Part shown: piece by piece, positions 45,874 through 52,828 of the stretch
Position numbering within the stretch: position 1 is the stretch's first letter
Layout of the letters: each line of letters opens with the position of its first letter
Assembly: GCA_947471565.1 (NCBI GenBank)
Contig: CANIVT010000010.1
Location: forward strand, 20,803-84,802
From: Spartobacteria bacterium
GTDB lineage: Bacteria > Verrucomicrobiota > Verrucomicrobiia > Chthoniobacterales > UBA6821
Length of the DNA: 64,000 nucleotides
Direction: 5' to 3'
Position numbers and translations under genes: made by a program
Notes under the pieces: generated by a model
Databases searched by the model: none
What the model saw: the letters and a program-made list of their open reading frames with translations, nothing else
Told to the model about the DNA's origin: nothing

Positions 45874-46439
45874 TGATCCTCGCCTTTCACAAACCCCACG
45901 GAGTCCTCTCTCAGTTCACTCCCGACGGCTCACCCAATCGCACGCTGACGGAGTTTCACTTCCCCAAGGAAGTTTACCCGATCGGCCGGCTCGACGCCGA
46001 CTCCGAGGGACTGCTCCTGCTTAGTGATGAAGCAGGCCTCAATTCCCGCCTACTCGATCCCGAGCATGGTCACTCGCGCCGTTACTGGGCTCAGGTGGAG
46101 AAGATCCCAACCACCGTGGCGCTGGCACAACTTGCGGCTGGCGTGACGATCCAGGATTACAAAACCCGTCCCTGCAAGGTCCGGCTTCTCGATCCTCAGC
46201 CTGAGGTTCCTCCACGCGATCCCCCGATCAGGGCTCGCAAGAGCGTTCCCGACTGCTGGATCGAGCTCGAGCTCATAGAGGGAAAGAACCGACAGGTGCG
46301 TCGCATGACCGCTGCGATCGGCCATCCCACCCTCCGTCTGCTGCGCGCGCGGATCGGCTCCCTCGAATTGGGAGGACTCGCACTGGGGTCATGGAGGGAG
46401 CTCTCCGCTTCCGAGCGGGATTTGATCTTTAAAAGCTGA
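45873..46439 (+). CDS. rluE: 23S rRNA pseudouridine synthase, RluE-like
   Basis: A 188-residue RsuA-family pseudouridine synthase with the catalytic Asp in GRLDADSEGLLLLSDE (about 32-47), RRYWAQVEKIPT, RDPPIRARKSVPDCWIEL near 110-127, and EGKNRQVRRMTAAIGHPTLRL near 132-152. The RDPPIRxRKS segment matches RluE, which modifies a single U in 23S rRNA. There is no N-terminal S4 domain, as is usual for RluE. It is translated directly after the MFS gene. Confidence 0.86.
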   Translation: MILAFHKPHGVLSQFTPDGSPNRTLTEFHFPKEVYPIGRLDADSEGLLLLSDEAGLNSRLLDPEHGHSRRYWAQVEKIPTTVALAQLAAGVTIQDYKTRPCKVRLLDPQPEVPPRDPPIRARKSVPDCWIELELIEGKNRQVRRMTAAIGHPTLRLLRARIGSLELGGLALGSWRELSASERDLIFKS

Positions 46440-46452
46440 CCGAAAAACCGCG

Positions 46453-46689
46453 TCAGTGATGGCAGCCGCAGCCTGATCCACAGCCGCCGCCCGAGGCAGG
46501 TCGCTGCGGAGCGGGTGCCGATCCACCCTTGGAAACAAAGCCGAATCCACCTGTGATCACGCGGCGCACGGGAACCCCCGTCTCAGGATGGGTGGTGAGG
46601 GGCGCGTCCTTCATGCTCTGCTGCACCTCAAAGGTCTGCGACGCCTCGCCCTGTTTGGAGGGAATCGTCTCGTAGAGATAGGTCGCCAT
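46453..46689 (-). CDS. FmdB-like small regulatory protein without the N-terminal Cys pair
   Basis: A 78-residue protein with the FmdB-like order MATYLYETIPS... SQTFEVQQSMKDAPLTTHPE... VRRVITGGFGFVSKGG and a Gly/Cys-rich end (GGGCGSGCGCHH). The usual CxxC pairs of FmdB zinc ribbons are absent from the core, so it cannot form that zinc site; the tail Cys/His residues might bind metal instead. It is convergent with the RluE-like gene. Confidence 0.7.
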   Translation of the reverse strand: MATYLYETIPSKQGEASQTFEVQQSMKDAPLTTHPETGVPVRRVITGGFGFVSKGGSAPAPQRPASGGGCGSGCGCHH

Positions 46690-46764
46690 GGTGTTGTGGA
46701 AAATGGTGCGCGATACAGGGTTCGAATACGTAGTTTTTACAGAGAAGAAGTGGCTATTTGACCC

Positions 46765-46786
46765 AAAGGTAACAAAAAGGTAACAA
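46765..46786 (+). promoter_or_regulatory. Tandem AAAGGTAACAA direct repeat before the integrase gene
   Basis: AAAGGTAACAA occurs twice head to tail (46765-46775, 46776-46786), ending 7 bp before the integrase ATG. Direct repeats of this size near att sites are typical binding sites of integrase arms or regulators; here this is an inference from position only. Confidence 0.4.
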
Positions 46787-46793
46787 TTGGGGC

Positions 46794-48131
46794 ATGAAAA
46801 GACCCCGTGGTGCAGCGAAGGCGAAGGGACGTGGGCCGGTGGAGATCATCAAGGAGAAGACCACCAGCATTCCGATTTACGATGCCGGTGGTGGCCGATT
46901 CATAGCCGCCTACTACGCGGAGGGAAAGCGAAAGCTCGTCAAATTCAAGTCGCTTGAGGCAGCCAAGGCGGGTGCCAAGGAGATCATCCAAACCCTGACC
47001 ACGGGGGTGGCCCATGTGGCCGCTTTCACTCCAAAGGAAACCGCCTCCATCAACGATGCGGTGGATATCCTCACCCCTCTGGAAATCTCACTCACCGAGG
47101 CCGTCCGTCAATTTGCGGAGGCACACAAGCTGCTCGGGGGTGGCTCCATTGTTTCTGCCGCGCAGTTCTACGCAAAGCACCTTGAGGAAGAGAACCGACG
47201 AGGTGCCCTCACCCCGATCACCTTCCCGGAGCTTACGACCAAGTTCCTGGAGTCCATCAAGGGCTCCAAATCGAGCCGCTACATCCTTGATCTCAAGTCC
47301 AAGCTCAAGAAGGCCTCTGGGGTCTTCAAGGGGCAAGTCCGGGGCATCAGGGCCGATGATATCGATGTCTGGCTCTCCGGCATGAAGAAGGCCTCTGGGC
47401 GCACCAAGAACAACTACCGGATGGCCCTGCTGACCCTCTTCTCCTACGCGAGGGATAAGAAGCACCTCCCCCGTGGGGAGAAGACCGAGGCGGAGTTTGC
47501 CACCCGCTATGATGACAAGGGTGGTGACATCGGGATCTATACCCCTGACCAGTTCCGCACCGTACTGGAGAATATCGAGGAGCGATTTATCCCCTTCATC
47601 GCCTTGGGGGGATTTGCGGGGCTACGGACCATCGAGATCCTCCGTCTGGAGTGGAAAGACGTCTGGTTCGACAAGGGAGTCATCGAGGTGGGCAAGGACA
47701 AAGCCAAGACCGCCACCCGCCGACTGGCACCCATCGTTCCTGCCCTGGAGGTATGGCTCAGACCCCGAGCCAAGACCGGGCCGATCCTCCCCGGTATCCG
47801 CGACGAGTTCCACTTCACCAAACTCTTCAGGGATGCCACCTCCAAGCTGGTCGATGCCCAGGGAGAGCCCTTGGTAACTCTCGTCCACAATGGCCTCCGT
47901 CACTCCTTTTGCTCCTACCGGCTGGCGGTCACCAAATCGGCGGCTCAGGTTTCCCTAGAGGCAGGGAATTCCCCCAAAATGCTCTTCGAGAACTACCGGG
48001 AACTGGTGACCGAGAAGGCAGCGAAGGAATACTTCGGAATCCTCCCGGAAAAGAAGGTCACCAAGGGGAAAGGCAAGGTGGCCCGGAAGTCTTCAGTGAA
48101 GACTCGCAAATCAAAGAATAACTCCCGATAG
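46794..48131 (+). CDS. Tyrosine recombinase / site-specific integrase
   Basis: A 445-residue integrase. Its C-terminal catalytic domain has Arg in GFAGLRTIEILRLEWKD (about 272-288), Lys in VGKDKAKTATRR, the HxxLRH-type box in LVHNGLRHSFCSYRLA (about 363-378), GNSPKMLFENYRELV with the nucleophilic Tyr at about 400. An SAM-like core-binding domain (about 145-240) precedes it. The basic C-terminal tail is Lys-rich. It starts a mobile element that extends to the right, next to the FmdB gene, which marks the left boundary. No tRNA gene is seen at the junction. Confidence 0.92.
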   Translation: MKRPRGAAKAKGRGPVEIIKEKTTSIPIYDAGGGRFIAAYYAEGKRKLVKFKSLEAAKAGAKEIIQTLTTGVAHVAAFTPKETASINDAVDILTPLEISLTEAVRQFAEAHKLLGGGSIVSAAQFYAKHLEEENRRGALTPITFPELTTKFLESIKGSKSSRYILDLKSKLKKASGVFKGQVRGIRADDIDVWLSGMKKASGRTKNNYRMALLTLFSYARDKKHLPRGEKTEAEFATRYDDKGGDIGIYTPDQFRTVLENIEERFIPFIALGGFAGLRTIEILRLEWKDVWFDKGVIEVGKDKAKTATRRLAPIVPALEVWLRPRAKTGPILPGIRDEFHFTKLFRDATSKLVDAQGEPLVTLVHNGLRHSFCSYRLAVTKSAAQVSLEAGNSPKMLFENYRELVTEKAAKEYFGILPEKKVTKGKGKVARKSSVKTRKSKNNSR

Positions 48132-48138
48132 AGGGAAC

Positions 48139-48519
48139 ATGACGGGGCAATGCTACGCTAATTCATACCATCTTCTAGAGCTACTCTCAGAGTCCTTGAG
48201 CAAGGAAACTGATTCAGAGGAAATCGAGAAGCTAAACGGACTTTCTCTTGTGCACGGATGGATCACTCCAAATTCAGGTAGTGAAAAAGGAATAAAGATT
48301 GATCATGCGTGGATTGAGTCTGCGGTGTTCGTTTTTGAAACCTCAGCAGGAGGAGTTGCATACCAAGAAATCAAACAATTCTACAGAGAGTATCAAGCGA
48401 TTGAACGTGTGCGATACACGCTCGCAGGTGCATCTTACCTAAAAGAGAAAACAAAGATTTATGGTCCTTGGGATAATGAGGGCAGGAGACATCGAGGTCT
48501 GCCTATATTGCAGAAGTAA
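48139..48519 (+). CDS. Hypothetical protein of the mobile element
   Basis: A 126-residue protein that is not recognised. It has LVHGWITPNSGSEKGIKIDHAWIES near residues 36-60 and ends with basic residues (DNEGRRHRGLPILQK). The shared W-x-x-H/D pattern HGWITP...DHAWIE suggests a small enzyme domain with His/Asp residues, but no family can be named. Base composition is AT-rich compared with the integrase, consistent with cargo of different origin. Confidence 0.55.
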   Translation: MTGQCYANSYHLLELLSESLSKETDSEEIEKLNGLSLVHGWITPNSGSEKGIKIDHAWIESAVFVFETSAGGVAYQEIKQFYREYQAIERVRYTLAGASYLKEKTKIYGPWDNEGRRHRGLPILQK

Positions 48520-48579
48520 TCAAAGAGGTTAGAGTTGTTCCGTAATCCGATTTGAACCCCTCTGCCCAGGGCTTAATCC

Positions 48580-48888
48580 TCATCTCAGAATCTCCGCACG
48601 GGTAGCCCTGCGTGTGGCACCCAGGGCCTCCAGCAATTCGTGTTTACGGAAGAGCCGGTGCTTGCCGAGTTTATAGCTCGGGAGGAGTCCCATCTGGACG
48701 TACTGCTGCATCGATCGTTCGGGGATACCGAGCCACTGCGCAGCGGTCTTGGTGTTGATGAATTCCGATTTCGGATGAGTCCCCGGAGGATCCCCCTTGG
48801 GGCCGACAATTGACCTCAGCAGGAGCAGGGCTTCGGCGGTGTTCTGGGGACGCCTCCTCCCCTCCTCGATGGTGTGTTCCTCGGCCAT
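48580..48888 (-). CDS. Excisionase-like helix-turn-helix protein
   Basis: A 102-residue protein from an ATG at 48888. The C-terminal half holds a MerR/Xis-type winged helix: FINTKTAAQWLGIPERSMQQYVQMG followed by LLPSYKLGKHRLFRKHEL, where the LGKHRLFRKxEL wing is the classic excisionase DNA-binding form. Its location beside the integrase and its opposite orientation fit a role in excision direction or control. It starts 1 bp after the stop of the 67-aa gene upstream. Confidence 0.8.
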   Translation of the reverse strand: MAEEHTIEEGRRRPQNTAEALLLLRSIVGPKGDPPGTHPKSEFINTKTAAQWLGIPERSMQQYVQMGLLPSYKLGKHRLFRKHELLEALGATRRATRAEILR

Positions 48889-48889
48889 T

Positions 48890-49084
48890 TTATCGAAGCT
48901 TGACCCCTGCCGTGTGCAGGAATCGTTGGGCCTTCTTGAGGATAAATTCCTCATGGCGTTCCGGCCGCAGCGTTGGTCGGATCATCTCTCGGAGATAGCC
49001 AAGGATCTCGGCTTGCTCCGGCTTCTCCAGCCAGGTTTTCACCTTGGTCAGATCATCAGTTTTGCTGGGTGCGTTTTGTGGCAT
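48890..49084 (-). CDS. Small hypothetical protein upstream of the excisionase gene
   Basis: A 64-residue protein from an ATG at 49084 (MPQNAPSKTDD); a start at 49093 would add three residues. It is helical and charged (VKTWLEKPEQAEILGYLREMI, then RHEEFILKKAQRFL) and not recognised. It forms an operon with the excisionase gene, 1 bp apart, and could be its co-regulator. Confidence 0.55.
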   Translation of the reverse strand: MPQNAPSKTDDLTKVKTWLEKPEQAEILGYLREMIRPTLRPERHEEFILKKAQRFLHTAGVKLR

Positions 49085-49114
49085 AGCCACCAAATAAACA
49101 CATCTACAGAGGCA

Positions 49115-49136
49115 TGGTGCTCCCGATCGGGAGCAC
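49115..49136. promoter_or_regulatory. Perfect 22-bp palindrome in front of the excisionase operon
   Basis: GGTGCTCCCGATCGGGAGCACC is self-complementary over its full length and starts about 30 bp upstream of the ATG at 49084. A T-run follows at 49144-49149 on the plus strand. It may be an operator of the minus-strand operon or a terminator for plus-strand transcription from the integrase. Confidence 0.6.
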
Positions 49137-49678
49137 CAAGAGCTTTTTTCCCTGAAAGAATGGATGAAATGGAATTCGTTCGATCCCTCATTCAGGCCTG
49201 CTCGGAGCCCTCTTCTGACAATCTCTTCGCACCTGCTGTTTTCCTCCGCTCATGGGGTGTCATCGCCCGCTATGCGGACGTCACTGGGGGCTTTGGGTGG
49301 GCCCCGCTTGTTCCTGCTTCCTCCACCCCATCAGCTCACCCTGCCAGACGATCCTCTAACCCTTCGCCCATTGCAGCGAATCGGCCCCATCCACTCCGCT
49401 TCCCTGCAATCGGCTCACCCACCTGCTCGATCTACTCGGGGCAACCTCATTCACTCCCATCAACGAGACCCATTCCAGACCTCTGGATGCTGAATCGTGG
49501 TGTTTGTTCACCCGGGCCAAACAACCAACAGGATAGCACTTTCTCACGGAAAGTGCTGGCGGGGTCGCTGGCGCTTCCTCCCCGCTTCCTCTTCCGCGTG
49601 TCAGGCACGCTCCAGAGATTTCACTGAATCCGTTAGCCGATCCCCACGGAACCCGACCAACTCCGTTTTAAAAACGCG
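49137..49678. other. Non-coding stretch of the mobile element with a candidate oriT
   Basis: No convincing gene is seen in about 540 bp. Open frames here are Pro/Ser/Arg-rich and without recognisable features. AGCACTTTC (49535-49543) pairs with GAAAGTGCT (49549-49557), a perfect 9-bp stem with a 5-nt loop, lying about 120 bp before the relaxosome genes. That position suits an origin of transfer. Confidence 0.45.
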
Positions 49679-49909
49679 ATGCCTCATCATCAGCCACCCA
49701 ACACACGCCGCATGGAGTTTCTGCTCTCGGGCGAGGCGTATGAGCGATTCCATCGGTTGCACGAGGCGCGTGGTTTTCGAACCAAAGCCGAGACACTCGA
49801 AGCGCTGATCTACGCTGCGGAACTCGACAGCAAAATCGATCCCGCTGCGCTGGAAAGGATCGAGACCAAGCTCGATCAGGCGATTGCATTTCTGGAGGAA
49901 CTCTCGTGA
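49679..49909 (+). CDS. RHH-like relaxosome accessory protein
   Basis: A 76-residue protein with a ribbon-helix-helix-like pattern: RRMEFLLSGEAYERFHRLHEARG, FRTKAETLEALIYAAEL, then a C-terminal helix. It overlaps the relaxase gene by 4 bp (GTGA), so its likely job is to bind oriT DNA with the relaxase, as MobC-type proteins do. Confidence 0.65.
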   Translation: MPHHQPPNTRRMEFLLSGEAYERFHRLHEARGFRTKAETLEALIYAAELDSKIDPAALERIETKLDQAIAFLEELS

Positions 49910-51018
49910 AGAACGGTTTCATCTTCGCGCACAAATCGACGGCCCGAGGAAGGCTCGATCTGGAATATCTGGACGAGAGTTCTGGTAGGAAAGCTGCCCT
50001 CCGTGCTGCCAAAAAGTTGGATGAAGAAGTCGGGAAAAAACTGAAGGGATTTACGGATTACGCCTCCAAGGAATCACTCGGCCAGGTTCACGTCGGAGGC
50101 TTTTTGCATCACGCGATTCGTAGGAATCCCGATGGGACAAGCACCGCTCCCAGCAAACTTTCCAATGAGGAAAGGAAGAGGAGAATCACCGAGGTCTGGA
50201 GGCATCATCTGAATCGTTTTGGTTCTCAGGCGAAGCAACCAGTCGTGGCCCATCGGCTCGTTTTTTCGATGTCTATGGAGCAGCACGATGCTCTCGTGAA
50301 CGCCGGGATCAGCCCCGATCAGGTGGTGATTTACAGTGTCAAAAAAGTGATGGAACGCTTCGCCGAGAAGTTCCATCGGGGTGACTCGATTGGCTATGCC
50401 TACGGGCTCCATCACGACACGGATAACCTCCATGTTCATGTCGCCCTTTGCCCCCGAAGCGCGAAGGGGCGCTACGTCGGATGCAGCATGTCTCGGCATC
50501 CGGGGAAGCACAAAAACCAGATGGTTTTCATGAGGGAATGGTTTGAGAGGGAGAACCGGCTCCGGGCGGAGTTTCTCTCCAATCCGCAGAAGATGGAGCA
50601 GTCCCTGACGAAGCGTATCGATCAGGAAAAGTTCACGATTGCGCCACGACTTTCGACAGCACAGCGGATCGCCTTTCAGGATTCAGCGCATGAGGCGGCG
50701 AATCACTTGCAGCAATCCTATGAAGCGATTCTTCGATTGGAAGCGGCCATCGCCGAGAAGAAGAAACAGCAAGCAATCCTTCGTGCTGCCACAAGCGCAC
50801 AGCGCCTCTTTGGGGTCAAAAAGAGTCCCTTGCTCCGGGCCGGAGAGAAGCTCGGAGCAACAGCTCAGACCCGCACCCTTCGGCAGATGCAACAGCTTCT
50901 GACGAAGCTCAAACGAACATATCTCCTAGAACACCAACACTACACCCAACACCACCACACCTATGCCCATCACAAGCCCCAACAGACCCTCCGGAGAACC
51001 CCCTCTCAACATCTCTGA
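49906..51018 (+). CDS. Relaxase / mobilization protein with an HxH motif
   Basis: A 370-residue protein starting at a GTG. The relaxase metal motif is visible as YGLHHDTDNLHVHVALCP (about 168-185), with the His triad H-x-D...HVHV. Tyr residues near the N-terminus (for example in DYASKES or EYLDES) are candidate nucleophiles, but which one is active is unclear. A long basic coiled-coil tail (about 260-370) has many Gln/His/Lys residues. It would nick oriT for transfer with the help of a co-resident conjugation system, as no type IV secretion genes are present. Confidence 0.78.
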   Translation: MKNGFIFAHKSTARGRLDLEYLDESSGRKAALRAAKKLDEEVGKKLKGFTDYASKESLGQVHVGGFLHHAIRRNPDGTSTAPSKLSNEERKRRITEVWRHHLNRFGSQAKQPVVAHRLVFSMSMEQHDALVNAGISPDQVVIYSVKKVMERFAEKFHRGDSIGYAYGLHHDTDNLHVHVALCPRSAKGRYVGCSMSRHPGKHKNQMVFMREWFERENRLRAEFLSNPQKMEQSLTKRIDQEKFTIAPRLSTAQRIAFQDSAHEAANHLQQSYEAILRLEAAIAEKKKQQAILRAATSAQRLFGVKKSPLLRAGEKLGATAQTRTLRQMQQLLTKLKRTYLLEHQHYTQHHHTYAHHKPQQTLRRTPSQHL

Positions 51019-51025
51019 CCACATC

Positions 51026-51226
51026 ATGTTCAACGGGTTCATTTTCAAGCCAAAGCAGGTTGAAGCCGTATCCCAGAAAGAGATGGCAGACGGGTTGCGC
51101 ACCACCACGCTTGTCTTTCAATCCCACAAGGAAACCGTCCAGGATCCTGATGGCGAACTCTTCAACTACTTCGTGAAGCGATTCCATCCCAACGGGGTCA
51201 AGGAAGAGGGAACTTATACTACCTAG
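51026..51226 (+). CDS. Small hypothetical protein downstream of the relaxase
   Basis: A 66-residue protein from an ATG at 51026 (MFNGFIFKPKQVEAV); an ATG at 50963 inside the relaxase gene would add 21 residues. It is not recognised. It is charged, contains LVFQSHKETVQDPDGELFNYFVKRFHPNG in pieces, and ends close to the RHH gene on the other strand. It may be a real accessory gene or a frame with no product. Confidence 0.45.
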   Translation: MFNGFIFKPKQVEAVSQKEMADGLRTTTLVFQSHKETVQDPDGELFNYFVKRFHPNGVKEEGTYTT

Positions 51227-51363
51227 AAAACGTCAATCGGATCCTGACGGCGATTTCCTGCGTCGCCCCTGCTGCTTCAGGTTTACGACATGGTTATTGA
51301 TACCGCTTTGGGAAGGTCACTACCGCTTGCAGAAGTAGCTCCCTTTCTGCCGGGGTCCAACGT

Positions 51364-51534
51364 TTAGCTCTTCGCCTTTTTACCTTTCAGCGGGTTGGCC
51401 CGAACGTAGTCCCTAGTCGCTCTGACCACCACATCGCTCAGGGTCAGATCTGCGAGGTCGGCAATCTTGAGAAGTTGCTCCTTATCCTCTGAGGAGATCC
51501 GGACCGTCATGACGCCGTCGCGTTTCTTTGGCAT
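51364..51534 (-). CDS. RHH-type small DNA-binding protein
   Basis: A 56-residue protein from an ATG at 51534 (MPKKRDGVMTVRISSEDKE). It has the CopG/Arc-like ribbon-helix-helix pattern: a strand VMTVRISSED, helices KEQLLKIADLADL and TLSDVVVRATRDYV. It has no toxin gene next to it, so it may be a repressor of the element or an orphan antitoxin. A longer frame upstream is open but lacks similarity. Confidence 0.65.
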   Translation of the reverse strand: MPKKRDGVMTVRISSEDKEQLLKIADLADLTLSDVVVRATRDYVRANPLKGKKAKS

Positions 51535-51628
51535 GGAGGGAAACCTATTAAGGGGAAGAAATAGATGAAAATCTTTTTCGTGGGGTAGGACACTCCCTGT
51601 CGTGGTGCTTCTGCCAAACTTTCGGCCT

Positions 51629-52096
51629 ATGACTCCATCCATCTCTCATCTCCGTACCGTCACCAGCCTCACGCTGATTGGACTCACGCTCACCGCCTGC
51701 ACCACCGAAACCGGTGCTGACGGCCAGCCTCACAAAGTCATGACCCCGATGGGTGCAGCCGTCGTCCAGGGAGTCACCGCGGCTGGGATCGGAGCTGGCA
51801 CCGGAGCCCTCATGCGTGGGGTGAATCCCGTTGCCGCCGGAGCGATCGCCGCAGGAGCGGGAAGCGTGGGATCCCAGGCCATCAATGCCTTCATCCCACA
51901 GGCTGGAAAAGGATCAGGAAAAGCCTCGGGAGCAACGCAGAATCAACAACTGTATATCCGAGCCTCCGATGGCTCCTTCGTCCCGGCGAAGGTCTGCTAC
52001 ATCCAGCAACCCGATGGTAGCTACGCCCCCTCCTATCCAAGGGGACAGCAACTCTACCGCCAGCTTCCCAACGGAAGCTTCGCCCCTGTCCGCTAA
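51629..52096 (+). CDS. Lipoprotein with a glycine-rich membrane segment
   Basis: A 155-residue protein. Its signal sequence ends in LTLTACTTE, a lipobox with Cys at about 24. A Gly/Ala-rich stretch with GxxxG-like spacing (GVTAAGIGAGTGALMRG...AAGAIAAGAGSVG) at about 50-80 resembles glycine-zipper proteins. The C-terminal part repeats a short motif: SDGSFVPAKV, PDGSYAPSYP and PNGSFAPVR, where DGS(F/Y)xP recurs three times. The function is unknown; it may be a surface cargo protein. Confidence 0.7.
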   Translation: MTPSISHLRTVTSLTLIGLTLTACTTETGADGQPHKVMTPMGAAVVQGVTAAGIGAGTGALMRGVNPVAAGAIAAGAGSVGSQAINAFIPQAGKGSGKASGATQNQQLYIRASDGSFVPAKVCYIQQPDGSYAPSYPRGQQLYRQLPNGSFAPVR

Positions 52097-52114
52097 AGCT
52101 GCTATCCCACCGAC

Positions 52115-52756
52115 ATGGGTTTTTTCCGCTTCCGCAGATCTTTCAAGATCATGCCTGGGGTTCGATGGAACCTCGGAAAGCGAAGCTCCTCCTTTAGCTT
52201 TGGTGGGAAAGGGTTCCACTACACGGTTGGTGGTCCTAGAGGTGGCCGCACTACTGTCGGCATTCCCGGCACGGGACTCTCCTACACCGAGACATCGGGG
52301 CATACCTCCACGACGACCGAGGAGAGTTCTGGATGTGCCGGATGCCTCGGGCAGATCATCCTCCTGTTTCTGGTGCTGGGTGGCATCAGCATGTGTGTGA
52401 ATAGCGGGAAAGAGACCTCCACGGACAAGAAATCGACCGCCTCGTCGTCCCCGCAAGCCTCGGCCACTTCGACCCCTCAGCCTATCCCGGCATCCACGGC
52501 GACACCTCCTCCTTTCCCCGAGAGTCGCTACTGGCCGAAGAAGGTTCGGCTACTCAAGCCGGTTGAGTTCACCGGCTCTGTTTCTGGCGGCACTGTCCGG
52601 AGTACCGTCTCCGCCGGGACCATCCTCCCGGTCCTCCTTTCCGACGATCATCAGAGCGTGGAAGTCCGAATGAATGACCTTTCCAGCACTATCCCCTTAG
52701 CCGACACGGACTTCCTCAAGAGAGCGAATCTGAAGAAAAGCCGATCGATGGAGTGA
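52115..52756 (+). CDS. DUF4236 domain protein with one membrane segment
   Basis: A 213-residue protein. The N-terminal DUF4236 domain (about 1-60) has the pattern FFRFRRSFKIMPGVRWNLGK, GGKGFHYTVGG and RGGRTTVGIPGTGLSYT. A transmembrane segment with a Cys-x-x-Cys start (CAGCLGQIILLFLVLGGI) lies at about 74-91, followed by a Ser/Thr/Pro-rich linker and a C-terminal beta-rich part (about 145-205) similar to SH3-like folds. DUF4236 has no known function. It lies 18 bp after the lipoprotein gene, so they may be one unit. Confidence 0.75.
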   Translation: MGFFRFRRSFKIMPGVRWNLGKRSSSFSFGGKGFHYTVGGPRGGRTTVGIPGTGLSYTETSGHTSTTTEESSGCAGCLGQIILLFLVLGGISMCVNSGKETSTDKKSTASSSPQASATSTPQPIPASTATPPPFPESRYWPKKVRLLKPVEFTGSVSGGTVRSTVSAGTILPVLLSDDHQSVEVRMNDLSSTIPLADTDFLKRANLKKSRSME

Positions 52757-52828
52757 TCCATTCCCTGCTCGCCACATACCTTTCTGACCGTTATCTGTCG
52801 GACACCGTTTTTCCCTAACCCAGACCTC

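Noticed and set aside
46716..46740. tRNA-like T-arm (GGGTTCGAAT) at the left junction of the mobile element
   Set aside because: The bases on both sides do not pair to form a T-stem, and no anticodon or acceptor stem can be built around it.
48545..48575. Possible tRNA 3' end on the minus strand (GGGGTTCAAATC)
   Set aside because: The stem bases do not match and the rest of a tRNA is absent.
49160..49627. 155-codon open frame on the plus strand
   Set aside because: Beyond the first 50 codons it is Pro/Ser/Arg-rich with no recognisable feature, and it runs through the hairpin proposed as oriT.
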